64,000 bases of DNA. Origin: Marsupella aquatica. Lineage: Eukaryota > Marchantiophyta. The position numbers and the translations under genes are program-made. This document shows positions 45,226 to 59,300 of the stretch, one piece after another; position 1 is the stretch's first letter, and each line of letters begins with the position of its first letter. The stretch covers positions 25,110,001 through 25,174,000 of the forward strand of contig OZ316894.1 in assembly GCA_973895155.1 (NCBI GenBank), in the 5' to 3' direction. Under the pieces are notes generated by a model. That model searched no databases. It worked only from the letters and a program-made list of their open reading frames with translations, and was not told the origin of the DNA.

Positions 45226-47557
45226 ACGACGATCTTGCTAAAGGTCCATCCATTCCATAGAACTTCCCTTTTGCTTAAACTAGCTAAATACTCAGTCCAA
45301 AATTGGTAAGTCATTGCTCATGCACAAACTATTCATGATGATCACATAGGTGAAGCTTCCAATTTCAGATTTATAATATTAGCTCATAGTTGAGCTCATT
45401 CCAAATTGAGGAAATGTATGTTGTTGTCAGGATAGTTTCAACATGGCCAGGTAATAGGTTGGACATGTTGGGTAAAATTTAGCTCAAGAGAAGATTCGAG
45501 AACTTGGGGGTCAATACACTAACAGGATTCCAAAAATGCTTTTAGTTCCCGCACACTATATTTAGTCTGTATTTAAATGGCCCTCTAGTTTGCTTTGGTG
45601 AAAAAAACTCACAAGTGCTTCCAAAAAATTGTAAAGCCTCCTTAAAAATTGACATTATTATAACATAACATTGTATCATAAACATTAATTTTGTTTTATT
45701 TACGGGTCCAGTTAGAGACTCTTGTAAATTTATAAATAACAAGAAAATTACACATCACCAGGCAATTCATGTTCGTTGGATTTTATTTATCGATGGTGTA
45801 GATCGTGCAACGTGGGTTGTCACTCCTGTGATGGTTGAGAACACACGTGTGACTAGTGTGAAGAATATCGATCGTTTCTATGCACAAATGATACATGTTT
45901 TATGGTGCCAAATTCTAATATAAACTTGGATAGTACACAAGGCAAAAATGTGACAAGAATTTATTTAGAACCATTGATAGTGTTTGATCAATGGTCAGCA
46001 CTCTGTAAAGTGGTCTAGTCCCTAATCAATGGATTGTACAAAAAATGCAATGTGTGTTTGACGAATGAGGCGTGCAAGAATTGTAACGCATGTGGGGTTG
46101 ATGCCACTTGCCACACACAAAGTGATAATTATTGCTTGTGAAGTTACAATTAGGTTGTGTCCAATATGTGTCAATGAACTCGACTATGTTACACCCCCAT
46201 ATTTCGATAGATTCTTTCTCGTTATCTTCGTTTGTTTGATTACAATTTTCCACAAGCAAGTAATCCGATCATGGTCAACAAATTGATATGGTTTGTTCTA
46301 ACAGTTGTTTTAGGGTCATTATAAGATGGTGAAAATTAGACATATATTATTTCCTGTCATATTGAAACAATGTTGTTTGATGCCAAACATGCAACGTGGA
46401 TAACATGCAACCACAACCAGTAAACAGTATTTTGGGGAACGAGAGTTGTTTTTAGTGTCATTATGAATAAGCAAAGTTGTTTTTAGTGTCACTATGAATT
46501 AATGTCAATAAAATAAATATATTCTTTTCTGTTGTTTCTAGTTTTGTTTTTGTGTGTTGTGCCAATAATGAGACGTGGATACCTTGCATGAACTATTACA
46601 AATCAGTTTCCTCTATACTTTAAACAACACCGCAAAACTAAGCAACCAAGATCATTCCCTTCTCTTTGATTTTCGAGCCACCTATTGTGGCTAGCTCTAC
46701 CATTTGGAAGAACAAGGTTTCCTTAGTTGCTAAAATTATCTAGATTTCACCTCTCTGGAAATGATTTCCAAAGATTAGTCAATTTTGTCCCCAGTAGCCA
46801 AGCTAAGTTTTTGTCTCAACTCGCCAGTTCTCCATGTAGCCCCTGACCCGGTAATCAAATCAGTCTACATCATTCTTGCCGGTGAGGGAGAATAGTCAGA
46901 AGCCTGAAGCAATAATTACCCACGAAAGCCTTCGGAAAGAATTGAGTTCAGAATATTGCAGTCTGCCGTGACCAGACTTCCCCTTTATTCTCGCCGGATT
47001 TAGCGCTGACGCTGTGTACTTGGGAAGGTACTGACTCACAGGTGCAACCCAGGTTCGGGATGATTACACTATTCACTTCGCACTAATTTTGAAAGAAATT
47101 TTTATTATATCTTGCTTTCAGATATGCAAGGCGGGCAAGTGAAATATTTCCGTCTTTTGAGTGGAGTTTACATACTGACACCTACAGCAGCCAAACATTT
47201 GTTGGCTCTTTATATCAAACTCTGAGCCCTTTGTAGTTTTGTTTGAGCCTAAGGATTTTAGGAATCTCAAAATGTCACTTTACTGCGCTGGGTGCCAGTT
47301 GGTTTATATATGATGAACACAAATCATGTTGCTGTCCAATTCTAGTATTCTACTCTCACCTTATTTGTGCCAGAGTCATAGTCTAGAGATTTCAATCTCC
47401 CTCACCCTATCATTTCGTAGACAGTGCTTTATTAAATAGTTTTATACAAACTACTTATTATTAAGGTACTAGTCACAACTACGACACTGTCCAGTTAGTT
47501 TGATGCTCAAGAGGACTATTTAGTCTTCTTGGGGTTTCCCCTTGTTTGCCCCTCTCA
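45226..47557. other. Intergenic, no gene recognised
   Basis: AT-rich. A 31-base tandem duplication built on AGTTGTTTTTAGTGTCA lies at 46446-46500. From about 46880 the composition becomes less AT-rich. No coding likeness. Confidence 0.35.
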
Positions 47558-47812
47558 TTAGATCTTTTTGGCCCTGGCATCCTGTCTCCGTTTGGGGCTT
47601 TTTGTTTTCTTTTCCATACAGGTGACATTTAGTAGAGTGCCCTGAATTCCATCGCATTCGCATCGAAAATTATGGTCATTACGCTTTCGACCTTTCGTTG
47701 TCCCTGCAAAAGCTTCAAACTTATACCGGCCTCCAGGTATTTCTTCGTGCTTTGACATTCCGGGGGATTGGGGAATCGCCGAGGAGGACAGCATCATCAT
47801 GCTCATCATCAC
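47558..47812 (-). CDS. Hypothetical basic ORF, possible exon remnant
   Basis: 84 codons from ATG at 47812, rich in Met at the start (MMMSMMMLSSSA), then GGRYKFEAFAGTTKGRKR, a small Cys motif (CECDG, Cys near residue 65) and a basic tail (KKTKSPKRRQDARAKK). Composition is protein-like and the tail could be a nuclear localisation signal, but I do not recognise a family and there is no gene context. Could be a decayed exon or chance. Confidence 0.2.
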   Translation of the reverse strand: MMMSMMMLSSSAIPQSPGMSKHEEIPGGRYKFEAFAGTTKGRKRNDHNFRCECDGIQGTLLNVTCMEKKTKSPKRRQDARAKKI

Positions 47813-48642
47813 CTTCGGTTTCTCCGGATTTTGTGTCGTGGAAGTCTAATTATCAACGCAGCAAAGTGCGCAACACCTCCCATGAACAGGACCCGAGGCT
47901 CGAGCTGCTCCGCTGGAGCACTGCTCGTGTAGACTGAGTGTAATGTAGCTGAGGTATTCGAGTGGCTGGAAGCTTTTTCATTTTCACCCACTCAACTACT
48001 CAAGGCACTCAGTCTCATCAGAGATGGCAGGCAGCCGAATTTAGCGGTGCCGTCTTGTCATTCCGAATGGGCTGAATCCTCAGAACCTTCGACTTTTCCT
48101 GGAAGCAGCACTAAAGGCACTCCTCAGTCTCAGACATTGCTTTCCCACGCAGCCGCATCTATGCTGCGATGTTGTCGTTCAGACTTCAGAGAGAGCTCAG
48201 ATAGTCAGAAGCTTCCACTTTCCAGGAATGAGCACTCATTATTCAGCTTTCGCAGACAGGAATTTAGTGTTGCGATGTTGGCATTGAGAGCGAGTTTATC
48301 CTCAGAACCTTCCACTTTCCAGGCATGAGCATTATTCGAAAAAACATAAGCACCAAAGGCATCAGACCCACTAAATTACATACATTTCAAAGAGCTTTTT
48401 AAGTACATTGCACCTAAAGATGCTTTTAAGTAAAATTGTACTTGGACATGTTTGAATTTACAATATTGCCTTTATTATTTTTATTTACAAAAATATAACT
48501 ATTTTAGTATATAGTTCTCCATGTTACCTTGATAAACTTGTTATCCGTGTATAAAGCCGTGATAATTTTATAAATACAGAAAAATAATGACAATATTGTG
48601 AATTAGAACATCTTTAGTGACAAAATGATTAAAAGTTTATAT
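47813..48642. other. Low-copy-looking region with imperfect internal repeats
   Basis: The phrase TCAGAACCTTC.ACTTTCC with AGG.ATGAGCA occurs three times (48078-48110, 48204-48236, 48300-48330) in diverged form. A 93-codon open stretch (48047-48328) is built from these repeats and starts at a non-ATG codon. No function seen. Confidence 0.35.
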
Positions 48643-49100
48643 TTCAAATTGCCACAAAACAAAGGGCACTCAGGAGAAAAATATGATCCCGCAGGCAAAA
48701 GACCCCATCAAGTGTAAACAACCAAAGAGCCAAGAAGCCAGGAAAAACACCAACAAATGGACCACCATGGACACTGAAACCAAAGCCCCAAAGCGTACCT
48801 GTCGGCAAACTGAAGAGTCCGGTCAAACTGGATAGGATGATGAAACAAGGGAATCCTACTAGAGGCCCTAAAACCAACCACTTTACCCCTACAAAGAATA
48901 GTGAAGACCTGTGCCCCGTTGAAGCGTAAAGGACACACTTTGATTAAAAACAATGACGATAATAGACACTAGGTGGAACTGACCCCACTCAACATAATAA
49001 CTGCACAAGAAGGTAGGAAACAATTGAAGGGAAGAAATTGAACAAAAAGACCCAAGAACACAGGAGGAGCCCAAAAAGCCAATGAGTCCCCTCACAAAGA
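48643..49100 (-). mobile_element. Probable LINE 3' region, copy 1
   Basis: GGCCCTAAAACCAACCACTTT and CTACAAAGAATAGTGAA (48868-48906) match a second copy near 51260. On the minus strand the reading is a T/G-rich, frame-poor text typical of plant LINE 3' tails. Attribution to LINEs is inference; the repeat relation itself is visible. Confidence 0.4.
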
Positions 49101-50989
49101 ATTGAGCCCCAGAGTGTGTGGGGAAGGGGGCCAGCTAGTATGTGTTCAACTCCCCCTTGCTCTTGGCTGTGATCTGTGTGGTGAGCCTTGGGTGTTTTTG
49201 CTTCCTTGCATTTTAATCTGTTTCATAATAAATGTAATTCACCAATACAGTGTTCTTAATTCTTTAATTCCCCAGGCCCTGATCATAATAGACTCAACTA
49301 ATATCTCCTGTAGAGTTCTGACAACACATCCTAGGGCCATTCTCAGCCCCATCACAATACTGCCAAAATTGTTATTCTCAACAAGATGTAGTGAAGTGTG
49401 GAGAGCTTTGGGCGCTTCTGCTCTTAAACTAAGGTTTTCTAAACGAGAGAAGTTGGTGGGTCCTGCTTGACAAAAACCAACTTGTTGAGGCAAACCGTTG
49501 CAATACTTTCTTGGGTGGTTGCAAGCACTCATTGTGCGGTGTAAGGTGGCAGTATAGGGCATACTTCCCCCACGTCCCTGCAAAACATAGAAGTGAGAAG
49601 ACACGGGAGGGACATATGTTCTGAGGTAGAGGCAGGCTCTGAATTTTTTAGGGAGGTATGAAAGAGGGTTTAGCTAGGCAGTTTGGGCCTCTCCCTCTTC
49701 TAACTCACTTACTGCTAGTTATAAGGGTTTAGGGAACCCACCAAGAAAGTAGCTCATACATACGTCTCACCAAGTTAGTTTTTGTCACACAGGGTCCCAC
49801 CAAGATAATTCCTCTCTCAACAAGGCGGGGTGAAAAGTGTGGTGAGGTGGGTATTTTGCACTTTCCTTAGAGCAAGTTAAACGCAGAACAAGGATATGAA
49901 ATAAGGAAGATTCCAGAACTCTCTTAAATCTACCTTTTGCACTAAATTTTGGGTTAAAACAATATAAAAATACCTATTTTGGATAGCTTTCCAATGACCC
50001 CGATGGTGGGAGATGCTCATACCCCTCCACATGCAACCTACTGTAGTCCTATCACTCTTGAGAGTGGAGGCCAGTTCCATGGTGGACCCAATATCTCCAG
50101 ATAATCTCATTTGAAGTCAATGATACTTGGCAGCCAAGGAGGTGTGATACATGAAAGTTCACAAGGAGTTGTTGGTTCTCACATGGACGGGGACTGTGCT
50201 TGCTTTTGCAGGGAGCACTCTACTGTTTCGAGTAATGTGATAATGTCGCTTCCATATGTTGGAATCTTGGCGTTAGTAGGGTAAATTTCGTAGTATTTCA
50301 CTTTATGAATAGTAGGAACATTGGGAATTGTAACCTCGCACTTGAATTCGTTTCGCATGTCTTTCACGCCCACCACGTGGTTTGTTCCTTCCTCTCATGC
50401 TCGTTGGATCTCCATAGAATTTTGCTTTTCACTTCATCGTGTCATCTTCCGAGGCTTCAAGTTTGTTGTTGTCTCCTGCTTTTGGCTTTGGTCTCTTGAT
50501 GTTTCATTTCTGGGGTTCGTCTTGGTTTGAGTGATTGGGTCCCTCCTATTGGGCCTATAGTTCTTTCATTATTATTATGACAGGTTAGAATAAACATTTT
50601 CTTTTTAAAGGGAAATACTGTATGAGAGAGGAGCTTAATTGGCGCTTTTCAAGAACCAAACACCAAAAAACAAATTACTGAAAGAAGTACACGTTAAAAG
50701 GTTGCGAGAGTTTAGGTTTCTTACTCTAGTTACTGCAGTTAGCAGACCTGGGCTCTTTACTTTGGGAAATCAAAAATTGGGTTGGATTCTTTGGTAAATT
50801 TGAAATTTTGACTAAACGAAAGAGAATTAAACTCGGTGGGTTTAATTTTGTGGGGTATTGGGGGAGTAATAGATTGAACACTACAGTAGGGTTTTAGTTC
50901 CTTTGTTTTTGTTGCTGACTCTTGGGCTTGTTGGCTCTTTGGTCTTCATGGGTTTTTCCATCGTGTTCTGGCCTTTATATATCACACTG
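49101..50989. other. Intergenic, no gene recognised
   Basis: No coding likeness. Plus-strand text at about 50390-50580 (GGTCTCTTGATG, GATTGGGTCCCTCC, ending ATTATTATTATGACAGG) looks like another LINE-style 3' tail but without a supporting protein part. Confidence 0.3.
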
Positions 50990-51500
50990 CCAGAAACAAA
51001 AAGCAAAAGGCAACCAAGCCTACATGATCCCAACTTAGGCAGGAGACCCAATAAAGGGGAAAAACAAGGGGAAAATTAAGTCAGGAAGACCTGAGAGCCA
51101 AAAAGAACAGCAGTCCCAGCAAGAGTACTCCACAACAACAGACTGAAACTTATCTAACCCAACACACTACTTTGTTGTAAACTGATAGCCTGGTAAAGCT
51201 CCAGGTAAAGCCCCAGGTTAAATGACATTGGAGAATCGCGAGAAAGATTATGACTGGAGGCCCTAAAACCAACAGCCTGTACCTACGAAGAATAGTGAAT
51301 GCATGAGCCTTCTCTAATGCAACAGACATCCGCTATCCAACAAAGGTTATGAGGACAAAAATTGGGGCATAAGGCCTTCGCTCTGCACAAAAGACCACAC
51401 AGGCCTACAAGAAGCAATCAAAGATAGGGTATGTGTAAAGCCCCAAAGACCTCCAAAATAAATGGGTAGAGTAGGTCTTCAGGGTAACGAGCAGCATAAG
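50990..51500 (-). mobile_element. Probable LINE 3' region, copy 2
   Basis: Shares GGAGGCCCTAAAACCAAC and ACGAAGAATAGTGAA with 48860-48906, and AAAAACAAGGGGAAAA-type purine text on the plus strand. The ends are unclear. Confidence 0.4.
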
Positions 51501-54220
51501 CCTCCTCCTTGAGTCAGCCAGCCTTGGCTAGAGCATGGTCCAGAACATGGGCAGCAATCACAACATTGTTTGAGTCAACAGTAGGATCAACAACCACCAC
51601 ATCCCCGAGGTTCCAAACGTACACCTGCCTGGGAAAATACCACATCAGCCCATTGCCTACCAGGAACACAACCACACCCCAAGTATGGACCCACGTCTGG
51701 TCCAAAGACACTTCAAACCATACTTGGGTTGGCCCAAGCGTTTAGAGTTTAGGGTTAGGATCCTGTGGGATTTATCAAGCCAAAGGTGCATGGAAATGGT
51801 GAAAGGGTATAAATATGCATGCAGTCAGAGGCCACTTGCTAAACTTTATTAAGACTGTCCATAACCACAGGCTCCTTCAAATTGGGAATAACACCCTGCA
51901 CAACCTTGAATGGGTAACATAGACCAGGCATGACAAAGTTGAGCCTGAAAGGCTAGAACTTGATCCTCAGCTCTCATCACAAAAGAGGATGAGAATTTAT
52001 TGGATCTCCTCTGTGTGCGATCTTATCTCCCCATTTGGCACTTTTTGTGCATTTGCAATGTGATATATAATTATATATACTACTGTAGCAAACAACACAA
52101 TTTACAAAAAAGTGTGAAACAAAGTACGATGGAGATAAACCAAAAGAAGTCTAGAGAGGATATCGACCAAACTCAAAAGAAATGTGCAAATGCAAATCCC
52201 CAAAACCCACGTAGGGTGTAGAAAGTGTATGACAGAATTGTGTCAAAATTGTGTGAGACCCACTCCAGACTTACGTTACTCGTGTTCGGGGTCATGTTTG
52301 CTTTCCACCTGAAGGTGGATTTCTTGAAAATACCTAGATGTTATATATCATTCCTTCACGTTAAAACCTAATTGATCGGTTTAGAAAAAAATGGATATAA
52401 ATAAGAGTGGAGGAGAGTGAGGCCAACATGTGGACTTCCTTTGGAGCTGAGTGTTGGGCTTTTGGTGGAGCGTGGATGTTTGCTGGCAGTTCTTGTCCAA
52501 ATTCCAAGCTTCCTCATTCTGATTTATATTTTTCATCCAAACTAAGTGGGTTTCTAAATTTCAGAGGACGAATGTAAAGAGGACTGTGATGGTGTCATTG
52601 TGAATAATTGGGGAACAATCAAATTTAACTAATGGACACAAATCTTTCACATTTCCTTGCTTATATTAACAAAGGGGCAATTTGTGTGTTCATGCATAAA
52701 CCAAACTATAGAATCTTGGACAAGATGGTAAATTTTTATCAATACTTAGTAAACTCTTTTCAAAACATATGGAACCTGCAAGTTATAGCTGGGTAAAGAC
52801 TATAACCAAGCTCAAAAATCAATTTAGCGACATTTTGTTTTGTTCTGGTGAGATCTCAAAAACTGCAACCTTGGAACCTGGATCCCAAGATAGGGTAGGC
52901 CAGAATATTACAGCAAAATTCTTGGGAATACACAAAAAAATAGGGAGTTGAGGTAGTACAGATATACCAGGCCTGTGACCAAACCTATGTCATCACAATA
53001 GGCTAAACAATGTTTAACATGATTGATAAAGAGTATTTTTGGGTCTATTTTGGCCCCGATCATATTAATGAATAAAGTCCAGTCAATCACACTTATGACA
53101 AACAAAGAGGGCCAAACTCGGGAGAGAAAATCCAAAAGGTAGAAACCCCAGCATAGGGGAGAACAAACAACTGAGGGAAAACATGAACAACAAGCCAGTG
53201 TGATAGAGAATTGTGCAGTCTTCTTGTCTTTCCCTCCTTTGAGATCTTGTCTCCAAATAAATTCCATGGCTTTCATGGGAATAATTTAAAAACAATGAAT
53301 GGATGAGGGAAGACTTTAAGCTATTGGTACTCAGGATGTGGTTCTAAGCCTTAAAGGGAAAATTTGTAGAGGCCCAACCCTGTCCCTAGGGTGCAGCTAC
53401 TAACCACTCCCCTGAGTGGCAGCCCTCATCATTTGCTTTGCAACTCACCCACTAGCTCCTGGAGATCACTCATGGATTTATGGCTGTGGCCCGTCATCTG
53501 CGGACAACAATGATGCACCACCTGCAAACTGTGGACAAGGCATGCCGTGACCACCCACCACAGGGGTGCCCCTCATGCTGGAAGCGAACCATGCTTGCAT
53601 CCTTCCCTAACGCTTCTCTTGAAGCCATCAACAATCTTTTGCTACTCTTTGGTTTTCTAGCATAGAGGGATGTAAGGCAGTTAGTTGATGGACCTGTAGA
53701 CAGATTCCTCTTTGTGACTCCCCTATATGATTTACTCTAGATCTTTACCAGGCTTTTCACTTTTATGCATAGTAGGGTTTGAGTTTACTTTGCTCCTTAT
53801 TGGGGCTTTGGTTATTTGTGGTTGTGGGAAACTCACTGGCTGTTGCATGGCGGCCTCTTTGGTCTTCTTGGGGTCTTTCTCTTTTCTTCTAGCTCCCTCC
53901 TTGATTGGGTCTCTTTCCTTTGAGATCCTGTCTCCTGGTTTGGCGTGCAAAGGACGGAATAAGATATAAATACTTAATTTGCAAGACATAGCCTGCCAGC
54001 CCTACTGGAAGGGACCAATATACTAGGAGAATTTATTAGATTAAAGTATGTTTACATGTGTCCAAAGTTCTAGCACAACATTTTGTACAATAAAATCCAT
54101 TTGGAAGAACTCAAAATCCTAGGAAGCTCTTACTACCATAGTTACTTTGCTTGGCTAACTAAAGAACATGTTGAACTACTCAACATAACAAGAAAATTTA
54201 TTTGCTTATGTATAGCTAAC
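51501..54220. other. Intergenic, no gene recognised
   Basis: No coding likeness. 53090-53190 (minus) and 53860-53950 (plus) contain further LINE-tail-like text (GGTCTTCTTGGGGTC, GATTGGGTCTC, GAGATCCTGTCTCC). Nothing else stands out. Confidence 0.3.
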
Positions 54221-54577
54221 TGTTGAGCATAGACGACACTCGTAACGGTAAGCACATGACACATCCAACTCGCAAGTAGTCGACACAAGAGATACTAACA
54301 TGGTTCACCTCCTTGAGGCTACGTCCACGGGAACACACAAGAGAGCTTTACTGAACTCTAAGCCCATTGGCTATACCAAGTCTCCACAATGTAAGCTCTC
54401 TTCATCTCTCAAGTGGCTCCACAACAATGAGCCTAAGTTCCACTTATCCAAGCAAACACCACTTGGCATATAGTGTGCATCCTAGTTAACCTAACCACAT
54501 CTTTGACTACGGTTAGTCTAACTACGGTTACATGTCGTAACCCTAGACCTTGAGTAAATACCTAGCTAACACTAACA
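54221..54577 (-). mobile_element. Solo LTR, same family as the one inside the Copia element
   Basis: Plus strand starts TGTTGAGCATAGACG and ends ACTAACA; read on the minus strand it matches 17627-18420 outside the MITE: GGTATTTACTC near the start, GCACACTATAT, GGCTCATTGTTGTGGAGCCACTTGAGAGAT in two blocks, TGTGTTCCCGTGGACGTAGCC, TGTGTCGACTACTTGC and CTTACCGTTACGA. No clear target duplication. It lacks the GGTTAGGTACAACA tandem expansion seen in the nested copy. Confidence 0.75.
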
Positions 54578-55008
54578 AATCTTTCTTTCATTATGTCCCG
54601 GGTTAAGATCATAACTATATGATGTGTTTATAAGAGGTTAAGGTAGTGAAGCTGTGATAAGAGAAAGACAATGACTCCTTGAGTATTCAATGTATAAAAA
54701 CCACCACTATCCAATTGGGAAGAGAGGGTGTGGCGGGACAAGAGCTCCCAACACACTTCAAACTTCAAACGTGCTGTTGATAGAGGCAAGCTCAAGAAGC
54801 TTCAAGCTCATGGAGGTGACCCAGGAGGTGATGCAAAGTAGTTTGTAGGAAGGGGGAACTCAACACAAAATCTGGTCACACTATTTTTATTAGGGTACTG
54901 CAGCAGCTCCTGCCTGACTCTATGGAGGCCCACCACAATGTTTCCCATTGAAGTGACTTCAAAAGTCACTTGGCAAGGAGTTTCTGCATTAAGTTTCATT
55001 GAGACAGT
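54578..55008. other. Intergenic, no gene recognised
   Basis: No recognisable feature between the solo LTR and the MITE. Confidence 0.35.
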
Positions 55009-55303
55009 CTGGGGGTTTCACTTCCACAAAAATGGCACATCATGTGCGACAAAGGATAGGGTCATTTTATTGGTTTGAAGGGAAGACTTAAGAGGTTTCG
55101 CAGAAGAACAATAGGGTCTTTTAAATTCAATTTTGAGACTTATAAGAACATTAGGGTCTTTCTAACCAAAATTTTAGAATATTCTAAGAATATTCTAGCT
55201 TTATAGTGGTTGAAAAATAATTTTTTTTCTTACATTTTAGGGGGTCCAAGGCCTAAAAACGTTGCAGGGGATGGGGAGGCATCCATATAGTGAGACCCTC
55301 AAG
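55009..55303. mobile_element. MITE-family member with perfect 8-bp target duplication
   Basis: Left end CTGGGGGTTTCACTTCCAC, right end CCATATAGTGAGACCCTCAAG. Flanked by GAGACAGT at 55001-55008 and 55304-55311. The core has TTTAAATTCAATTTTGAG and ACATTTTAGGGGGTCC, shared with the copy at 63608. Confidence 0.85.
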
Positions 55304-58300
55304 GAGACAGTTTAATTAGGATACCTCATTATTCTCAGGGTGGAGTGAAAATGGTCGGGACTTTTGCCCCCGCCGCCCCCCCCCTTTTGTTTACAAAATT
55401 CTCTTATAATCTCGCTTATAATATTAGGATATATTGTAGGTTGTTGGCTGGAGATATCCCCCTGTTGGCCCAAATGAAAAGTAGAGTCTTCCAACCACAG
55501 GCAGCGCATCCCTTTGTGTCAATAGGCAACACACCGCATTGAATGTTTATTGCCTTTAAGTTACAAGAGACTGAATGCAAAACTAGTGTGCAACTTTGGA
55601 GACTGCTACTCCGCCTAAAGCCCTTGTCCATTCAAAACTCCATCTGGATGTTTGGTTATCTGAGTCACTGCATGCTAAACCAAATGATCCAGATGAAGTT
55701 TTAGATGGGTTGGGAGTGCCTTTATGGCAATGGTGATCCCCAGTGGTTGACAGATTCCCATCCATTTCTTGCATACTTTGAGGAAAAATTCCCCCATGAT
55801 CCCTTAAAATCAGTCCCGCTATTTACGTGATCCAGGCCTGATATTTAGGGCCCAATGGAGATGAGCCTTTACACCAAACCTCTTATATATATTTTGATTA
55901 AAAATAATTCAGTTCTTAAAACTCAAATAAACTGTAGATCATAGAACCCTTTACTTGTCAGTTGAGTATCAAAATCTTGGACTCTTTTTGGGCTCACTAC
56001 TGTCATCATTTTCTAGCCAGCATAGAGGATGTTCTTTTGCAGCAGATAAATGTAAAGAGGGTAGCAACTAATAAATTCCCCCCTCTTAAGAGCATCTTCA
56101 ATAGCTACTAGGGTGGGAAGTGAACCTCTACACTTTTGACCCAACCCAGTAGAGGTAAGGTAATACAACCGCCCTTGCCCTCCCCAATGGCAATTGTGGG
56201 CTTGTAGGAATGGGATTTAAGAGGTCATATCCCACTTTAACCTAGCAACAGCTATAGTTCTTTACTGAATCAAGATCATATGGTGATGGAAGCCATGGCA
56301 CTTCCTGGTATGGGAAGTTAAGTCGCTTTGTCAGACCCAAATCCACTAGGTTGATCACACCATTCCAGGACATTTTTCCTGAAATCATGGAGGAGGGGTA
56401 ATTGTAATGTGCAAGAAAACAGTAAAATTCTTCCTCGCGCGAGCAAAAAATATTCCTGCAGGACCCCTAATTTTCTAACTGCCTCGCTATCAACTACCTG
56501 GTTGACCGTGACATGCCTTTTGGGGACTCCCTTTTTGCTAGCGAGCTCGCTAGCCATCTGGACTCTTAAAAAAACCCCCAAAATGTAAAAGACACCAAAA
56601 AGCAACTGAAATTTGGAACCATTATTGTCTCGCTATCAAAATCTCATGTTTGCTCGCAACATAGAATACCTCATGGAGGAGGCTTGCAACCATAGTGAAG
56701 GAGGCAAAGACTGAAATGTGAAATTGGGGGAAGCAGTTTGGACACTTCCCCCTTATCTAGTGCCAATGGCCATTTAAGGCAAAGCTCCCATATAAAGTAC
56801 TCCAGAGTAACCATAATACTCATTTCACATACACAACAATCATGTCAGAAGAGAACAGAGTCATCAGATTCTGGTATGATTGTTGTGAATTTTTAAGTAT
56901 AAGTGTAATCTCATTAGTTCACCTGGGATATATGGCTCAAAAACTTCTAAAATAATTCCTATTTTTAAGAAATCATAAAAACTGTTCTGAGAGTACAAGG
57001 ATCCTATGATCGGATGTGAGTGGGAGAGCCTACTGGGTAGTTATACTGTTCACCCATATAAATGAACGGTGAAAGTTAAAGGCAGGGCCCCTTTAAAGCG
57101 AGCTTTAAAGTGGAACCTGTGTGGTGGAAGAAAGGAGTGCAAAACTCTATGTTTCAGTTTAGTCTAGCAGAAGCACAATCATCCCACACTAGAAATCAAG
57201 CCCAACTAAGGAGCCCTGTACGATTTGGGGTAAAGTTTTTGGCTCCATGGCTTTCATACATCCTGCACAAATTAAAAGGGCACTATCTATCTACCAAAGT
57301 GTGATTGAAGGCCAGATTACAGGCCCTGAAGCTAGGGTACAGCTTTGGTTGGGGGTGGAATTGGAAATGGGTACAATGACCAAACTCACCGTTTACTAAT
57401 GGGAAAATCTTGGCAAAGCTTGGGCATTCAAGTTTGATCAATTTGGACATCTCAGAATCAATTTATTTAATCCCAATTTAAGGTAATCGACATTATTTGA
57501 CACACAACTTGTCATTAACACTTCATTGCAGTTTCCTGAATAATTCCCAGATTCATGGCCTGGGCTGAAGTCCAAATGTTTGGACAATATTTGTGTCAAA
57601 AGTTAACAGGCAGTGGTTAAGGTTATTGGTGAATAGTTGATCAAGCTTGCATGCTTTCCTTACTTGAGCCAAGCATGGCTCTCACAACTTTTATGGGAGT
57701 TCAAATAAATCTAGAACTCCAACTACAAATGGGAGTTCCCCTTGTGTTAGAGGAGGTATTCTACAATTTGATCAAACTGAAAAATTTTGAAGCGAGGATA
57801 CTGTTGTTTGCAAGTCACAAGTGGTTCTTAATTTCTTCTGATTTCTGCTGACTTTTATGTTAATTTCTAGTGCATTTCTAAGACTCAAGGAGTCCCAAAA
57901 TTGGTTTCACTGACCAAGTTTTTGCTAGCTAGTGATTAACTTCGCTAGTGAAGTGGGTTTTGTTTATGTTTGCTTACAAGCTACAATCACCCGTGTCTGA
58001 GCATCCCCAACCCATGCAAGTGGGTTTTGCTTGCTGGGTATATAAACACACAATTTGACAGCGTTGTAATTTTAGTTCACTGTACATAGCAAGGCCAACT
58101 GAAAAGTAGCCTCAACCCAGAGAGAGGGGATAATTTCCCTAAACAGCAGGTATGAGCATCCAACAAGTGTAAATTGGAATCTCAAAAACTCAGCAACAAA
58201 CCCAGTGGAAAGCCAACTAATGTACTATCTTTTAGTTATATAGATCCAATAGGGGGTCTCAAACCTTAAAATTTGATATACCTTAACTTAGTAGTTAAGG

Positions 58301-59300
58301 TTGGGGCAAGAAAGTTATGGTCTATCTAATTCATAATCTATAACTTTTTGCTATAATATGCCACCATATGTCAATGTATAGGCTAGCTAGTGAAAAAAAA
58401 CCTTTGACATGACCATGTGAAAAAGCTATGACCATTTGTTTATGCCCAAAGGCCGTCATCTGTAACTACAAAGCATTGAGACTCCCTAACCTGTTAAAAC
58501 CTAATAGCCTTCCGATGACGGATTAGACCTAACGTTTTGCAATTGATTCACACCTGTTTAGAGTAACAAAACCTAATAGTGTTGCTTTATAGGGGCACTT
58601 TATGGGAGGGAAAGGACTGTTGTGCTATATAGCATTCATCCACTACACCCATTGCAAGCCAAAGCATGAAAGCACCAGAAAGAAAATCGATGGCTAAGGA
58701 GAGACTAGAATCAATGCCCGAAGATCACCAATCATCAATGTGCCAGCTTCAAACTAGGATGCCCTCTCCATCAGATTTTTAGAGAGGCGGTCTTACAAAA
58801 CAGAGAGAGGAGATAACACACAAGCACAAGACAAAAAGTCAGGGACCCCACTCCAGTCAACTCAGGATTGCTAAACTTTCACACAAACTGACCTCCTCTC
58901 GTCTTGGAAAGTGACCTTTAGACATCTAAGGTGGAGATTGAGAGATGGCCGGAAAAAATGCAAACTAGATTGAGAGATGCAAGGAAAAAGTACCAACTGA
59001 TGCCTCCACTCCTTTTGTAAAGTACCCCTTATCCTGGTATGGAGTTCTGAGACTCCCTAGCTAGTAAGGAGCTCACTTGCAAAGCACTGTATTTATCAAT
59101 GATTGCTTGGTTAGCTGAATGGCGTAATTGCAAGGGATCAGGGAATGGGGGACCTCAGGAAGCAATGCAGGGATTCGTGCACAACCCGACAATAGACCTA
59201 AAAGCACACACCAAAAAGGGCATATGTAGCCAGGCTTGCACACACCAAAAGGCAGCAAAAGGGCATAGCTAGGCAGCTTAGTTTGTCAGGTGTCACCGCT
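55304..59300. other. Intergenic, no gene recognised
   Basis: Short open stretches only, none with family likeness. Non-repetitive by eye apart from AT-rich words. Confidence 0.35.
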